In this document: in pieces, positions 20,785 to 30,138 of the stretch
Layout of the letters: the number at the start of each line of letters is the position of its first letter
Position numbering within the stretch: the stretch's first letter is position 1
NCBI GenBank assembly: GCA_947371775.1
Contig: CANBQX010000003.1
Location: forward strand, 1-35,039
Reading direction: 5' to 3'
DNA length: 35,039 nt
From: Comamonadaceae bacterium
Lineage (GTDB): Bacteria; Pseudomonadota; Gammaproteobacteria; Burkholderiales; Burkholderiaceae_C
Notes under the pieces: model-generated
Told to the model about the DNA's origin: nothing
Database searches by the model: none
Seen by the model: the letters and a program-made list of their open reading frames with translations, nothing else
Translations under genes and position numbers: made by a program

Positions 20785-21465
20785 TTAGGCGTTCTCTTGC
20801 ATCCATTGGTGCAGCTGCGTCGCCGAATGCGCCACAAACAGGGGATTCAAAGCCTGCAAGGCGCCCACACCGTGCGCGCCATAGCTCACCCCCACCGAGG
20901 CGCAACCGGCGTTGAGTGCCATTTGCAAATCGTGCGTGGTGTCCCCCACCATGAGCGTGCGCTCGGGCGGCACTCCCAGCTCGGCCATCAGCTCAAAGAG
21001 CATGCGGGCGTCGGGTTTTCCTGCGGTCTCGTCGGCGGTGCGCGAGGCATGGAACACGTTTTTGAGCTTCACATCGCCCAGCGCCTGGTTCAAGCCCCAG
21101 CGGCTTTTGCCGGTGGCCACGGTCAAGAAATGCTGGCGGTCGCGCAAATCGTCCAGCATCGCCAGCACCCCGGGGAACAGGGTGATGTCGTTTTGGTGCA
21201 GTGAATAGTGATGCTTGTAGCGCTCGCCAAGCAGCGGGTATTTTTCTTTGGGCACGTCGGGCGCAGCGTGGGCCAGGGCCTGCATCAAGCCCAGTCCGAT
21301 CACATAAGACGCGTCTTCGTCGCTGGGCACGGTTCCGCCCGCGTCGCCCACCGCCAACTGAATGCAGCGGGCGATGATGGCGGTGGAATCGAACAAGGTG
21401 CCGTCCCAGTCAAAGGCAATCAAATCAAAGCGGCGCGAGCGCTGTGGTGCAGAAGTCGAGTTCAT
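20785..21465 (-). CDS. HAD-superfamily hydrolase (phosphoglycolate phosphatase-like)
   Basis: DWDGTLFDS, ATGKSRWGL and MVGDTTHDLQMALNAG HAD motifs. ATG at 21465 chosen. Confidence 0.92.
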   Translation of the reverse strand: MNSTSAPQRSRRFDLIAFDWDGTLFDSTAIIARCIQLAVGDAGGTVPSDEDASYVIGLGLMQALAHAAPDVPKEKYPLLGERYKHHYSLHQNDITLFPGVLAMLDDLRDRQHFLTVATGKSRWGLNQALGDVKLKNVFHASRTADETAGKPDARMLFELMAELGVPPERTLMVGDTTHDLQMALNAGCASVGVSYGAHGVGALQALNPLFVAHSATQLHQWMQENA

Positions 21466-22541
21466 GGCAAGGCGGTCGTGGGGAGGATGTGAGAAAGAAA
21501 AGCTGCGAGCTCTGGCGCCAACGGCGCTGACAGCGTCAACCGTTCGCCGGTGGCCGGATGGTCGCATTGCAAACGCCAGGCATGCAAAAACATGCGCTTC
21601 AAGGCCTGGCCGCCAGGCGCACGGGCCAGCGCCTTGTTGTGGGCAAAGTCGCCGTATTTGTCGTCGCCCGCAATGGGCAAGCCCTCGGACGCCAAATGCA
21701 CCCGGATTTGGTGGGTGCGGCCGGTTTTGATGGTGACTTCGAGCAGGGAATACGCCTGCGCTGCGTCTCTGGGCGTCACCGCATTGACTTTCACCAGCGT
21801 GAGAGAGGGCATGCCGTCCGGGTCGTCTTTGGAGACCACCTTGACCCGGCGCTCCCCCTCCCCTTTGCCGCCTTCAACATCCAACAAAAATTTATGCAAA
21901 GGCTTGTCGAGCACTTTCTTGTTTTGGGGCCAGTGGCCCCGTACCAGCGCAAGGTAGGTCTTGCCGGTGCCCCGGTCGCGGAACTGGGCTTGTAGGTGTT
22001 TGAGCGCGCTGCGCTTTTTGGCAATCAGCAAAATGCCGCTGGTTTCGCGGTCAAGGCGGTGTACCAACTCCAAAAAAGGTGCCTGCGGGCGCGCCATGCG
22101 CAGCTGCTCAATCACGCCAAAGCTCACCCCCGAGCCGCCATGCACTGCCACACCCGCGGGTTTGTCGATGGCCAAAAAATGGGCGTCTTCAAACAAAACG
22201 GCAAAATTCTTGGCCGGCACGTGCTGAGAGACCGCATCGGCCATCGCTTGGGCTTTGTCGGCGGCGCGCTCAGACACCCGCACCGGCGGCAGGCGCAGCA
22301 CATCGCCCTCTTGCAGTCGGGTGTCGGCGCTGGCCCTGCCCTTGTTGACCCGCACCTCGCCACTGCGGATGATGCGGTAGACGTGGGTTTTGGGTACACC
22401 TTTGAGGTGGCGCATCAGGAAATTGTCCAGACGCTGGTCGCTGCCGCCTTCGTCCACCGTGAGCCACTGAACGGCCACTGCTGCCGCACCCGGAGAATCG
22501 GCGGCGGGGGCAGTTACTTTGGCCTCTATAATGTGTTTCAC
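21462..22541 (-). CDS. rluC: 23S rRNA pseudouridine synthase RluC
   Basis: S4 domain, then VHRLDRETSGILLIAK catalytic motif and GRTHQIRVHLAS; divergent from rne. GTG start per ORF track. Confidence 0.94.
   Translation of the reverse strand: MKHIIEAKVTAPAADSPGAAAVAVQWLTVDEGGSDQRLDNFLMRHLKGVPKTHVYRIIRSGEVRVNKGRASADTRLQEGDVLRLPPVRVSERAADKAQAMADAVSQHVPAKNFAVLFEDAHFLAIDKPAGVAVHGGSGVSFGVIEQLRMARPQAPFLELVHRLDRETSGILLIAKKRSALKHLQAQFRDRGTGKTYLALVRGHWPQNKKVLDKPLHKFLLDVEGGKGEGERRVKVVSKDDPDGMPSLTLVKVNAVTPRDAAQAYSLLEVTIKTGRTHQIRVHLASEGLPIAGDDKYGDFAHNKALARAPGGQALKRMFLHAWRLQCDHPATGERLTLSAPLAPELAAFLSHILPTTALP
22527..22532 (+). promoter_or_regulatory. Candidate rne -10 TATAAT
   Basis: Consensus TATAAT on +; no convincing -35. 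Would give a leader of about 500 nt. Confidence 0.4.
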
Positions 22542-22641
22542 TAGCGATTTGCTGTAAGTGGTTGATTTGGTTGGAGTTTAGTCCACCCCCTGCCCAAAGC
22601 CTCGCTAGCCGGTCGATGCCGCCTTGCTGCATTGCTTGCAA

Positions 22642-23011
22642 ATCACCCGCCAGTTGCGGGCGATGGCCAGCACACAACACGGTCAAGCCTGAAGATTGAA
22701 CCCCTGATACGGAATACCCCAAATTCCCAGACCTATCCGGTCTTGGAATGGAATGAAACGAGAGATTTGTGTTGAAGCCCTTGAAAATGGTGTGCCTGCC
22801 CAGCGTCTGCGCTGAGTTTGTTGGCACGTTTAAGGCCATCCCAGCCGACCGTGGGGCAGACATTGCTGCCCACGGCGCTGCATCAACCCCTGTCCACCCG
22901 CTCGTCAACATCCCTGCGCCTACGCTTCGTCACCCTGTGTGAACTGAAGTTCTCCGGCAATTCCTCCTCAGTTCAGTTTTTCGGTTCAGGCATCGTTGGC
23001 CCATTTTGGGC
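22642..23011 (+). promoter_or_regulatory. Hairpin-rich rne 5' leader candidate
   Basis: Hairpins at 22642-22664, 22723-22749, 22849-22875, 22940-22975 and 22999-23011, read from inverted complementarity. Confidence 0.5.
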
Positions 23012-23038
23012 AGATGACAACTGAAAAGGATGCACTCC

Positions 23039-26011
23039 ATGAAACGGATGCTAATCAACGCCACCCAGGCAGAAGAACGCCGCTTGGCCATCGTCGACGG
23101 ACAAAAACTCCTCGACTACGAAATCGAAATCGAAGGGCGCGAACAGCGCAAGGGCAATATTTACAAGGCCGTCGTCACCCGCGTCGAGCCTTCGTTGGAG
23201 GCCTGCTTTGTGGACTACGGTGAAGACCGCCACGGCTTCCTGCCCTTCAAGGAAATCTCCAAGCAGTACTTCCAGCAAGGCGTGGCCGTGAACAACGCGC
23301 GCATCCAGGACGCGATTCGCGAAGGCCAGGAACTGCTGGTGCAAGTGGAAAAAGAAGAGCGCGGCAACAAAGGCGCTGCGCTCACCACCTTCGTGTCCTT
23401 GGCTGGACGCTATGTGGTGCTGATGCCCAACAACCCCCGTGGCGGTGGCGTGAGCCGCCGCATTGAGGGCGACGACCGCGCCGACCTCAAAGAAGCCTTG
23501 GACCAGTTGGAATACCCCAACGGCATGTCCATCATCGCGCGCACTGCCGGTATCGGCCGCAGCGCACCCGAATTGCAGTGGGACTTGAATTACCTGCTCA
23601 AGCTCTGGAACGCCATTGACGGTGCTTCCAAAGGCGGCAAAGGTGCGTACCTGATTTACCAGGAATCCAGCCTGGTGATCCGCGCCATCCGTGACTACTT
23701 CAACCACGACATCGGCGACATCCTGATCGACACCGACGACGTGTACGAGCAGGCCCAGCAGTTCATGGCCCATGTGATGCCAGAACACGCCGCCCGTGTG
23801 AAACGCTACCGCGACGACGCGCCCCTGTTCAGCCGCTTCCAGATTGAGCACCAAATCGAATCGGCCTATGCGCGCACGGTGCAATTGCCCTCCGGCGGCG
23901 CCATCGTGATTGACCATACCGAAGCACTGGTGTCGGTGGACGTGAACTCGGCACGCGCGATCAAAGGCGGCGACATCGAAGAAACCGCCACCCGCACCAA
24001 TTTGGAAGCCGCCGACGAAGTGGCACGCCAAATGCGCTTGCGTGACTTGGGCGGCCTGATCGTGATCGACTTTATCGACATGGAAGAAAGCCGCAACCGC
24101 CGCGAAGTGGAAAGCCGCTTGCGCGACGCGCTGCGCCAGGACCGTGCCCGCGTGCAGTTCGGCACCATCAGCAAATTCGGCCTGATGGAAATGAGCCGCC
24201 AGCGCCTGCGCCCTGCGCTCAGCGAAGGTGCTTCCATTCCCTGCCCGCGCTGCGGTGGTTCCGGCCACATCCGCGACACGGAAAGCTCGGCGCTGCAGAT
24301 TCTGCGGATCATTCAAGAAGAATCCCTGAAAGACAACACCGCCTCGGTGCTGTGCCAGGTGCCGGTGGACGTGGCCTCGTTCCTCTTGAACGAAAAGCGC
24401 ACCGAGATCGCCAAAATCGAACTCAAGCAGCGCATCAACGTGCTGATGGTTCCCAACAAAACGCTGGAAACTCCCAACTACAAACTCGAGCGCCTCAAGC
24501 ACGATGACCCGCGCCTGGACCACATCGAAGCCAGCTACAAAATGGCCGACGACATGGAAGAGGCCACCGGCGTGACACGCCGTTCGCAAGAACCCACCAA
24601 CAAGCAAACCCCTGTGATCAAAGGCGTGCTGCCGGATGCACCGGCACCGGTCGCGCCTGTCAAAGCACCCGTGGCGCCGGCCGCACCGGTTGCGGCCAAA
24701 GTGGCTGCACCGGTGGCTGCTGCGCCTGCGTCTGGCGGACTGCTGGGTTGGATCAAGGGGCTGTTCGCCTCTCCTGCGCCGGCACCCAAAGCGGCTCCTG
24801 CGGCAACACCGGCCAAGACGGAAGAACGCCGCGATGGCCGTGGCAACCGCGAAGGCGGCCGTGACGGCGGACGTGGTGGACGTGGCGGCGAAGGCCGTGG
24901 CCCGCGCAACGAGTCCGGACGTGGTGAATCGCGCTCCGAAGGCCGTGGCGAAGGACGCAATGGTGAACGTGGTGAGCGCGGCGGCCGCGGCGGCCGTGGC
25001 CGCAATGGTGAGCGCGGCGCACAGCGCGAACGCTTTGACCAAGACGGCAAGCCCATGGCGGCTGAGTTGGACGCAGTCAACGTGTCGCTGGACGCTGACG
25101 CGCCCCGCCAGGAACGCGCACCCCGCACCGAGCGCGGTGAACGCGGCGGCCGTGGCCGTGGCGGCGAACGCGGTGCCGAGCGCAACGAGTCCGGTGACGC
25201 AAATGTCTCTGTGGGTGCGGAAGGCGCCAACGCTGAACGCGAACCCCGTGAACCCCGCGAAGGCCGTTCGCGTGGCGGACGTGGCCGTCGCAATGACCGT
25301 GGCCCCCGCACCGAAGATGGTGCAGTCGAAGGCAACACTCCCGTTGAAGGGCAAGAGCCGTCAAACACGGTGGACGGTAACGACAGCAACGAAGGCCGCG
25401 AACCCGGCCAACGCCGTTCGCGCGACCGCTATGGTCGTGACCGTGGCGAGCGTGGCGCGCGCAACGAGCGCAGCGAGGCATCCAGCCAAGCTGCCAACGT
25501 CCAAGGCGACGGCGAGCCGGAAGTCGAACACGTGGTTCGGGCGTCTTACTTCACCCAGCCCGCTGCAGCGCCTGCACCCGTGGTCGCCGAGGCACAAGAG
25601 CAAGCGCCCAGCCCTGCGGCACCTCGCGCGGACGACCCTGTGGCTGTAGCGCCATTGGCAATGCTTACACCAGTTGCACCTGCTGCACCGGTTGCACCGG
25701 CTGTTTCACCCGTGGCATCCACCCCGGTGGCGGCGGCGAGCCCTGCACCGGCATCGGCCAGCATGCCCAAAGTCAGCGACTTTGCCCTGCCTTTGGACGA
25801 GCTGCAAACCGTGGCGCAAAGCTCGGGTCTGCAGTGGGTGAATTCGGATCCCGCGCGCATTGCGGCGGTGCAAGCCGCTATCGCAGCTGAAGTGCCTGTG
25901 GTGCACCCCCCCCGTGAGCGCCCCGCGCCTGTGGCAATCGATGCAGGCCCCCTGGTCTTGGTCGAAACCAAGCGCGATTTGGCACAGATGAAACTGCCGA
26001 TGGGTGAGTAA
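23039..26011 (+). CDS. rne: Ribonuclease E
   Basis: [25 protein letters not shown]1 domain, [25 protein letters not shown], zinc-link CPRCGGSG, low-complexity Arg-rich C-terminus. SD aaaagga before ATG 23039. Confidence 0.97.
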   Translation: MKRMLINATQAEERRLAIVDGQKLLDYEIEIEGREQRKGNIYKAVVTRVEPSLEACFVDYGEDRHGFLPFKEISKQYFQQGVAVNNARIQDAIREGQELLVQVEKEERGNKGAALTTFVSLAGRYVVLMPNNPRGGGVSRRIEGDDRADLKEALDQLEYPNGMSIIARTAGIGRSAPELQWDLNYLLKLWNAIDGASKGGKGAYLIYQESSLVIRAIRDYFNHDIGDILIDTDDVYEQAQQFMAHVMPEHAARVKRYRDDAPLFSRFQIEHQIESAYARTVQLPSGGAIVIDHTEALVSVDVNSARAIKGGDIEETATRTNLEAADEVARQMRLRDLGGLIVIDFIDMEESRNRREVESRLRDALRQDRARVQFGTISKFGLMEMSRQRLRPALSEGASIPCPRCGGSGHIRDTESSALQILRIIQEESLKDNTASVLCQVPVDVASFLLNEKRTEIAKIELKQRINVLMVPNKTLETPNYKLERLKHDDPRLDHIEASYKMADDMEEATGVTRRSQEPTNKQTPVIKGVLPDAPAPVAPVKAPVAPAAPVAAKVAAPVAAAPASGGLLGWIKGLFASPAPAPKAAPAATPAKTEERRDGRGNREGGRDGGRGGRGGEGRGPRNESGRGESRSEGRGEGRNGERGERGGRGGRGRNGERGAQRERFDQDGKPMAAELDAVNVSLDADAPRQERAPRTERGERGGRGRGGERGAERNESGDANVSVGAEGANAEREPREPREGRSRGGRGRRNDRGPRTEDGAVEGNTPVEGQEPSNTVDGNDSNEGREPGQRRSRDRYGRDRGERGARNERSEASSQAANVQGDGEPEVEHVVRASYFTQPAAAPAPVVAEAQEQAPSPAAPRADDPVAVAPLAMLTPVAPAAPVAPAVSPVASTPVAAASPAPASASMPKVSDFALPLDELQTVAQSSGLQWVNSDPARIAAVQAAIAAEVPVVHPPRERPAPVAIDAGPLVLVETKRDLAQMKLPMGE

Positions 26012-26042
26012 TCAGAGCATGTGCCGCTACCCAGCGGCGCAT

Positions 26043-26073
26043 AAAAAAAGGGCACCTCGGTGCCCTTTTTTTT
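26043..26073. terminator. Bidirectional intrinsic terminator between rne and hemY
   Basis: AAAAAAA-GGGCAC-CTCG-GTGCCC-TTTTTTTT, symmetric A and T tracts between convergent genes. Confidence 0.92.
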
Positions 26074-27304
26074 ATTCCCTGCGCTGCACTACCGCATCAA
26101 GCGCGCGTTGCGCGTCGCGCTGAAGTTCCAAGTCGGTGGTAAGGGCCACAGACTGGCGAAACAGGTGCTGGGCTTTGCCCCACAGGCCCAGGCGCGCGCA
26201 CATCACACCCGCCAGGTACTGCAGCAAAGCATCGCGCGGTGCCGCCATTTGGGCCGACTCGATGCGAGAGAGCCAGGCAGTGTCGGGCGTGCCGTCTTGC
26301 TGGCTAAAGCCTGATTCGATGGTTCGTACCAACTGGCGGCGCTGGCCGTGGGTCAATGCATTCGCTTGGCGCACCATGCGCTCCCATACCGGCAGGAGCC
26401 ATGCGCGCGACTGCGCGGCGTCCGCACCCAGGGCCAGCCAGTGGCGGGCAGCGGCCAGGGCCACATCGGTCATGCCGCGCTCGTTGGCGTCGAGCTGACC
26501 CCAGGCCTGCAAAAGCTGCGATGGGTCTTTGGCGGCAAACAGCAGCTCCATCGCCAATGCGCGCGAGATACTTTCGCCCGAGCCCTTGGCCATCGCCTTG
26601 TGTTTGACCAGCAAGCGCACGGTTTCCAGCGCCAGCGCCGTCTTGCCCTGCAGGCGTGCCACCCGAAAGCGCAGGCGCAATGCCACCGTGCGTCGGGCTG
26701 CGCCTTGCGGCAAACGATCCAGCCACTGCATGGCGGCGTCGGCGTCATGGTCGTCCAGCGCCCAGCGGGCGGCCCGCAAATGAAAGCCGTCTTGCGTATC
26801 GGTCACAGCAGGGTCACTCAAGGCCTGGCTGGCTTGGTGGAAATGGCTGTCGCGCACTGCGCGGTCTTGCAAGGCGTGCGCACTTTCTGCTGCGAGCAAA
26901 TGGAGCATGGCTTGCAGACGCAGGTTGCGTCGCACGGAGTCCTCTTCCGGATCCGGCCCTACTTGCAGTGCCAGAGCATGTTCAGCCGCTTTGCGCGAGC
27001 GTACAAACCGCCCCGCCACCAGGTGCACCAGCGCATCGACCATGGCGGCATGCACCAGCCGCTCGCGGTGCTGAATACGCCAACGCCGGGCTTGTGCGGG
27101 GATGCTGGCAAACGCCGCAAACCCGCGCAGCGCCACATGCAATAGCACAAAGGCACCGGCCAGCACCAAAAGCACCAAATTCAAGGAGACATCAATGCGG
27201 TACGGGGGCCAAAACAAGGTCACGGTGCCTGGGTTGCCGGCGGCGAACAAAGCGCTGGCCGCGGCCACGCCAAAGAGTGCCATGAGCCAAAAAACGGCGC
27301 GCAT
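26072..27304 (-). CDS. hemY: Heme biosynthesis-associated HemY protein (TPR)
   Basis: N-terminal TM region with PYRIDVSLNLVLLVLAGAFVLLH, helical TPR-like body, downstream of hemX. Confidence 0.88.
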   Translation of the reverse strand: MRAVFWLMALFGVAAASALFAAGNPGTVTLFWPPYRIDVSLNLVLLVLAGAFVLLHVALRGFAAFASIPAQARRWRIQHRERLVHAAMVDALVHLVAGRFVRSRKAAEHALALQVGPDPEEDSVRRNLRLQAMLHLLAAESAHALQDRAVRDSHFHQASQALSDPAVTDTQDGFHLRAARWALDDHDADAAMQWLDRLPQGAARRTVALRLRFRVARLQGKTALALETVRLLVKHKAMAKGSGESISRALAMELLFAAKDPSQLLQAWGQLDANERGMTDVALAAARHWLALGADAAQSRAWLLPVWERMVRQANALTHGQRRQLVRTIESGFSQQDGTPDTAWLSRIESAQMAAPRDALLQYLAGVMCARLGLWGKAQHLFRQSVALTTDLELQRDAQRALDAVVQRRE

Positions 27305-27307
27305 CGC

Positions 27308-28351
27308 TCAGCGCCCCGCCGCAGCAGTGGACAAAGCTGCCAGCGTTTCGTCCACGCGGGGCAGCTCCAGCGTGCGCATGCGCGTCTGCACCTGCTGCAA
27401 CAAAGCAGCGGCGGTCTGCGTCTTGCGCGACTCGGGCGCAAAGTAGCGACTCAGAACCGAAGCGGCCGTGGCCAAATCAGCGCGCGCGGGCTCAATCTGG
27501 CGGGCCAACAGTCCCAAGCGGGCATTCAGGATGCGCAGCTTGAAGTTCTCACGCAAGAAAAAGGATTGCTCGGGCGAGAGCAGTGCGGCCTCGGGCTCGG
27601 AGATTTTGCTCACACGCACCAGGTCTTTCACGTCGGCCTGCACCTGGGCCCATATGCGCAACCACCACAGCGAAATCGCCTCCTGCGGCTTGCGCGCCAA
27701 GGTCTCTGGCGGGCGGGCCAAGCCCACCGCATTGGCAAGGGGAAAATCGTCGGCCAGCAGCGCCAGCTCATCGAGCTGCAGCAACAGCGTGGGCGTGTCT
27801 GACAAAGGCGTGGCCTGAATGCGCGCTACGTCGCGGGCAATTGCGCGCTGCAAGGGTGCCAAGCGGGGTTGCGCGGTGCGGGCCAGCCGTGCGTCTGCGG
27901 ACTTGAGCGCCGAGAGCATGGGGTCTACGCTGCCGGTGAATTGGGCCTGTTGTTGCGCCAGGCGGATGGCCGAGTCAATGTCAGCCACCAGGTTTTCGTC
28001 CCGCGAGCGCGACAGGCTTTGAATCAGTTCCTCAACCTGGGTGCGCTGCAAGGCCACTTCGGCGAGTTTGGCGTCACTCACGGCCAACTTGGCGGCTGTT
28101 TCCAGCGCAAGGTCTTGCGCTTGGCGGGCGCTGCTTTTTGCCTCAGCAGCCTGTCCTATCGCGTCGCCACTTTGCCGTGCGAGCTGCTCTTGCATGGAGC
28201 TGACTTTTTGCCACACCAGCACACCCACCACCAAAGCCAGCACTGCAAGGAGGGCCGTGCCATACACCAACCAGCTGCCTGCCGACGGGCGCTCGGGTAC
28301 AACTGCAGGTTCGGGGCGGGTATCAGAGGCGTCAGCGGGGGCGGTAGTCAT
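27308..28351 (-). CDS. hemX: HemX family protein (putative uroporphyrinogen-III C-methyltransferase annotation)
   Basis: N-terminal TM, coiled coil, LWWLRIWAQVQADVKDLVRVSKISEPEAALLSPEQSFFLRENFKLRILNARL HemX signature. ATG at 28351 chosen. Confidence 0.92.
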   Translation of the reverse strand: MTTAPADASDTRPEPAVVPERPSAGSWLVYGTALLAVLALVVGVLVWQKVSSMQEQLARQSGDAIGQAAEAKSSARQAQDLALETAAKLAVSDAKLAEVALQRTQVEELIQSLSRSRDENLVADIDSAIRLAQQQAQFTGSVDPMLSALKSADARLARTAQPRLAPLQRAIARDVARIQATPLSDTPTLLLQLDELALLADDFPLANAVGLARPPETLARKPQEAISLWWLRIWAQVQADVKDLVRVSKISEPEAALLSPEQSFFLRENFKLRILNARLGLLARQIEPARADLATAASVLSRYFAPESRKTQTAAALLQQVQTRMRTLELPRVDETLAALSTAAAGR

Positions 28352-29154
28352 GCTCGGGATTCTATAGACGCCACCAGGTCCGCCAGCACCGGGCGCGTCT
28401 CGTGCACCCAGCCAAATCCCGCCTGGCGCGCTGCAGCGGCAATGCGCGGATGGGTCGCAAGCGCCTTGGCATGTTCCCAGCCCTGCCCAGGCGCAGCGTC
28501 CAGCAGGTAGGACAGACCCTCGGCGCTGCTCAATATCCACACCGAACCATCGCAAGCCGCTTGTGCAACCCGGTCCAGCTCGGCAGCACCCCAAACGGGT
28601 GCACGCCGCTCGTAGGCCACGACAAAGTCCGCCCCACCGCCCGCCGCCTCGATCTGCTGCGCCAGCCAATCCCGACCTGTGCCCGACACTGAAGGCATTG
28701 GTGGCGTCCTGCTGGCCGCACGCCCCCGAACGATCAGCACCCGTGTTCCGGACTCGACCTGGGGTCGCACCACGCGCCACAGCGCCTCGGAGTCAAATTG
28801 GGCGTCGGCTATGCCAGGCGCATCGATGCGTGTGCGCTGCACACCGCAGGCCTGCAGCACGCTTTGGCTGCCAGGCCCGGTAACCCAGGCCCGCAGCGAT
28901 GGACGCCAAGTGTTGGCACTTTGGGCCGCTTGCTGTGCGAAAAAATGGCTGACTGCATTGCCGCTGACGAACATGACGGCGTCATAGCGATCAAGCTGGG
29001 CCCACGCGTGCACCAAGGCCGCCTTGTCCGCAACGGGGTGGATGGTGATCAGCGGCAGAGACACCGCATCGACTCCAAAAGCGCGCAGGTTTTCGACCCA
29101 GACCTGCCCCTCTGTGGCAGGACGGGTCACGATGGCGCGGGGCACGGGGGGCAA
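28348..29154 (-). CDS. hemD: Uroporphyrinogen-III synthase
   Basis: HemD-like layout (VTRPATEGQVWVENLRAFGVDAVSLPLI..., VYERRAPVWG) between hemC and hemX. Confidence 0.92.
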   Translation of the reverse strand: MPPVPRAIVTRPATEGQVWVENLRAFGVDAVSLPLITIHPVADKAALVHAWAQLDRYDAVMFVSGNAVSHFFAQQAAQSANTWRPSLRAWVTGPGSQSVLQACGVQRTRIDAPGIADAQFDSEALWRVVRPQVESGTRVLIVRGRAASRTPPMPSVSGTGRDWLAQQIEAAGGGADFVVAYERRAPVWGAAELDRVAQAACDGSVWILSSAEGLSYLLDAAPGQGWEHAKALATHPRIAAAARQAGFGWVHETRPVLADLVASIESRA

Positions 29155-29163
29155 GGCAGGCGG

Positions 29164-30084
29164 CTACGAGCGTGAAGCGCTTTGCGCGGCGACGGCAGCT
29201 TGCAGTTCTTGGGCCACTTTTTCACCCAAACGCAGAGCCGATGCCAGATCAGCCACCGCGGCTTGGCCGCTGACTTGCACCAAGGGATTCACGCCCTCAG
29301 GGTCGCCCCAGGCAGCGTGGAGTTGCAAGACATCTCCGGCAAAGCGCGCATGCGCTGCCAATGGCATGGAACAGCTGCCGCCCATCACCCGGCTCACTGC
29401 GCGCTCGGCCGATACGGCAAGAAAGGTGGGCCAATGCACCAGCGAAGCCAGCACCTGTGCCACGTCATGGCGGCTCTCGGGAATTTCAATACCCAGCGCG
29501 CCCTGCCCGGCTGCGGGCAGCATCACATGGGGCTCGAACACCTGCGCGATCCGGGAACCCAACTCCAAGCGCTTGAGTCCTGCCGCCGCGAGCACGATAC
29601 CGTCGTACAGGCCCTCGTCGAGCTTTTTCAAACGGGTATCGAGGTTGCCGCGCAGAGGCTCAATCCGCAAATCCGGGCGCATTGCGCGCAGCAGTGCCAC
29701 ACGGCGCAGGCTGGAGGTACCCACCACAGCACCCTGCGGCAGATCGGCAAACTTCGGGTAGCGGGCAGACACCCAGGCGTCGCGCGGGTCTTCGCGCTCC
29801 ATGACGCAGGCCAAGGCAAACCCTGCGGGCAGCTCCATGGGAACGTCTTTGAGTGAATGCACTGCCAAATCGGCGCGGCCCTCCTCCAAGGCGGTTTCCA
29901 GCTCTTTGACAAACAAGCCTTTGCCGCCCACTTTGCTCAAAGACCGGTCCAAAATTTGGTCGCCCTTGGTGGTCATGCCCAACAGGCTCACCTGGTGGCC
30001 TTGGGCCTGTAGCAAGGACTGCACATGGTGGGCTTGCCAAAGCGCCAAACGGCTCTCGCGGGTGGCTATGGTGAAGTGTTGCAA
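29164..30084 (-). CDS. hemC: Porphobilinogen deaminase
   Basis: [29 protein letters not shown] and RGNLDTRL motifs. Confidence 0.97.
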   Translation of the reverse strand: MQHFTIATRESRLALWQAHHVQSLLQAQGHQVSLLGMTTKGDQILDRSLSKVGGKGLFVKELETALEEGRADLAVHSLKDVPMELPAGFALACVMEREDPRDAWVSARYPKFADLPQGAVVGTSSLRRVALLRAMRPDLRIEPLRGNLDTRLKKLDEGLYDGIVLAAAGLKRLELGSRIAQVFEPHVMLPAAGQGALGIEIPESRHDVAQVLASLVHWPTFLAVSAERAVSRVMGGSCSMPLAAHARFAGDVLQLHAAWGDPEGVNPLVQVSGQAAVADLASALRLGEKVAQELQAAVAAQSASRS

Positions 30085-30138
30085 AGTTGTTCGCTATTGG
30101 TAATTTTGAGAGAGCCAGAGGCTTTATTGGATGCTAGC

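Noticed and set aside
23051-25354. 767-aa antisense ORF opposite rne, and other long overlapping ORFs (e.g. 5651-7345 +, 7249-9045 +, 30124-31908 -, 32029-33288 -, 1521-2627 +)
   Set aside because: They mirror well-identified genes in a GC-rich genome with strong codon bias. Their composition is low-complexity or shows no recognisable domain, so they are best read as shadow ORFs.
30025-30138. Upstream extension of ppc (ORF start at 30025)
   Set aside because: It would overlap the hemC 5' end, and the residues do not look like PEP carboxylase; ATG 30139 or 30178 is more plausible.
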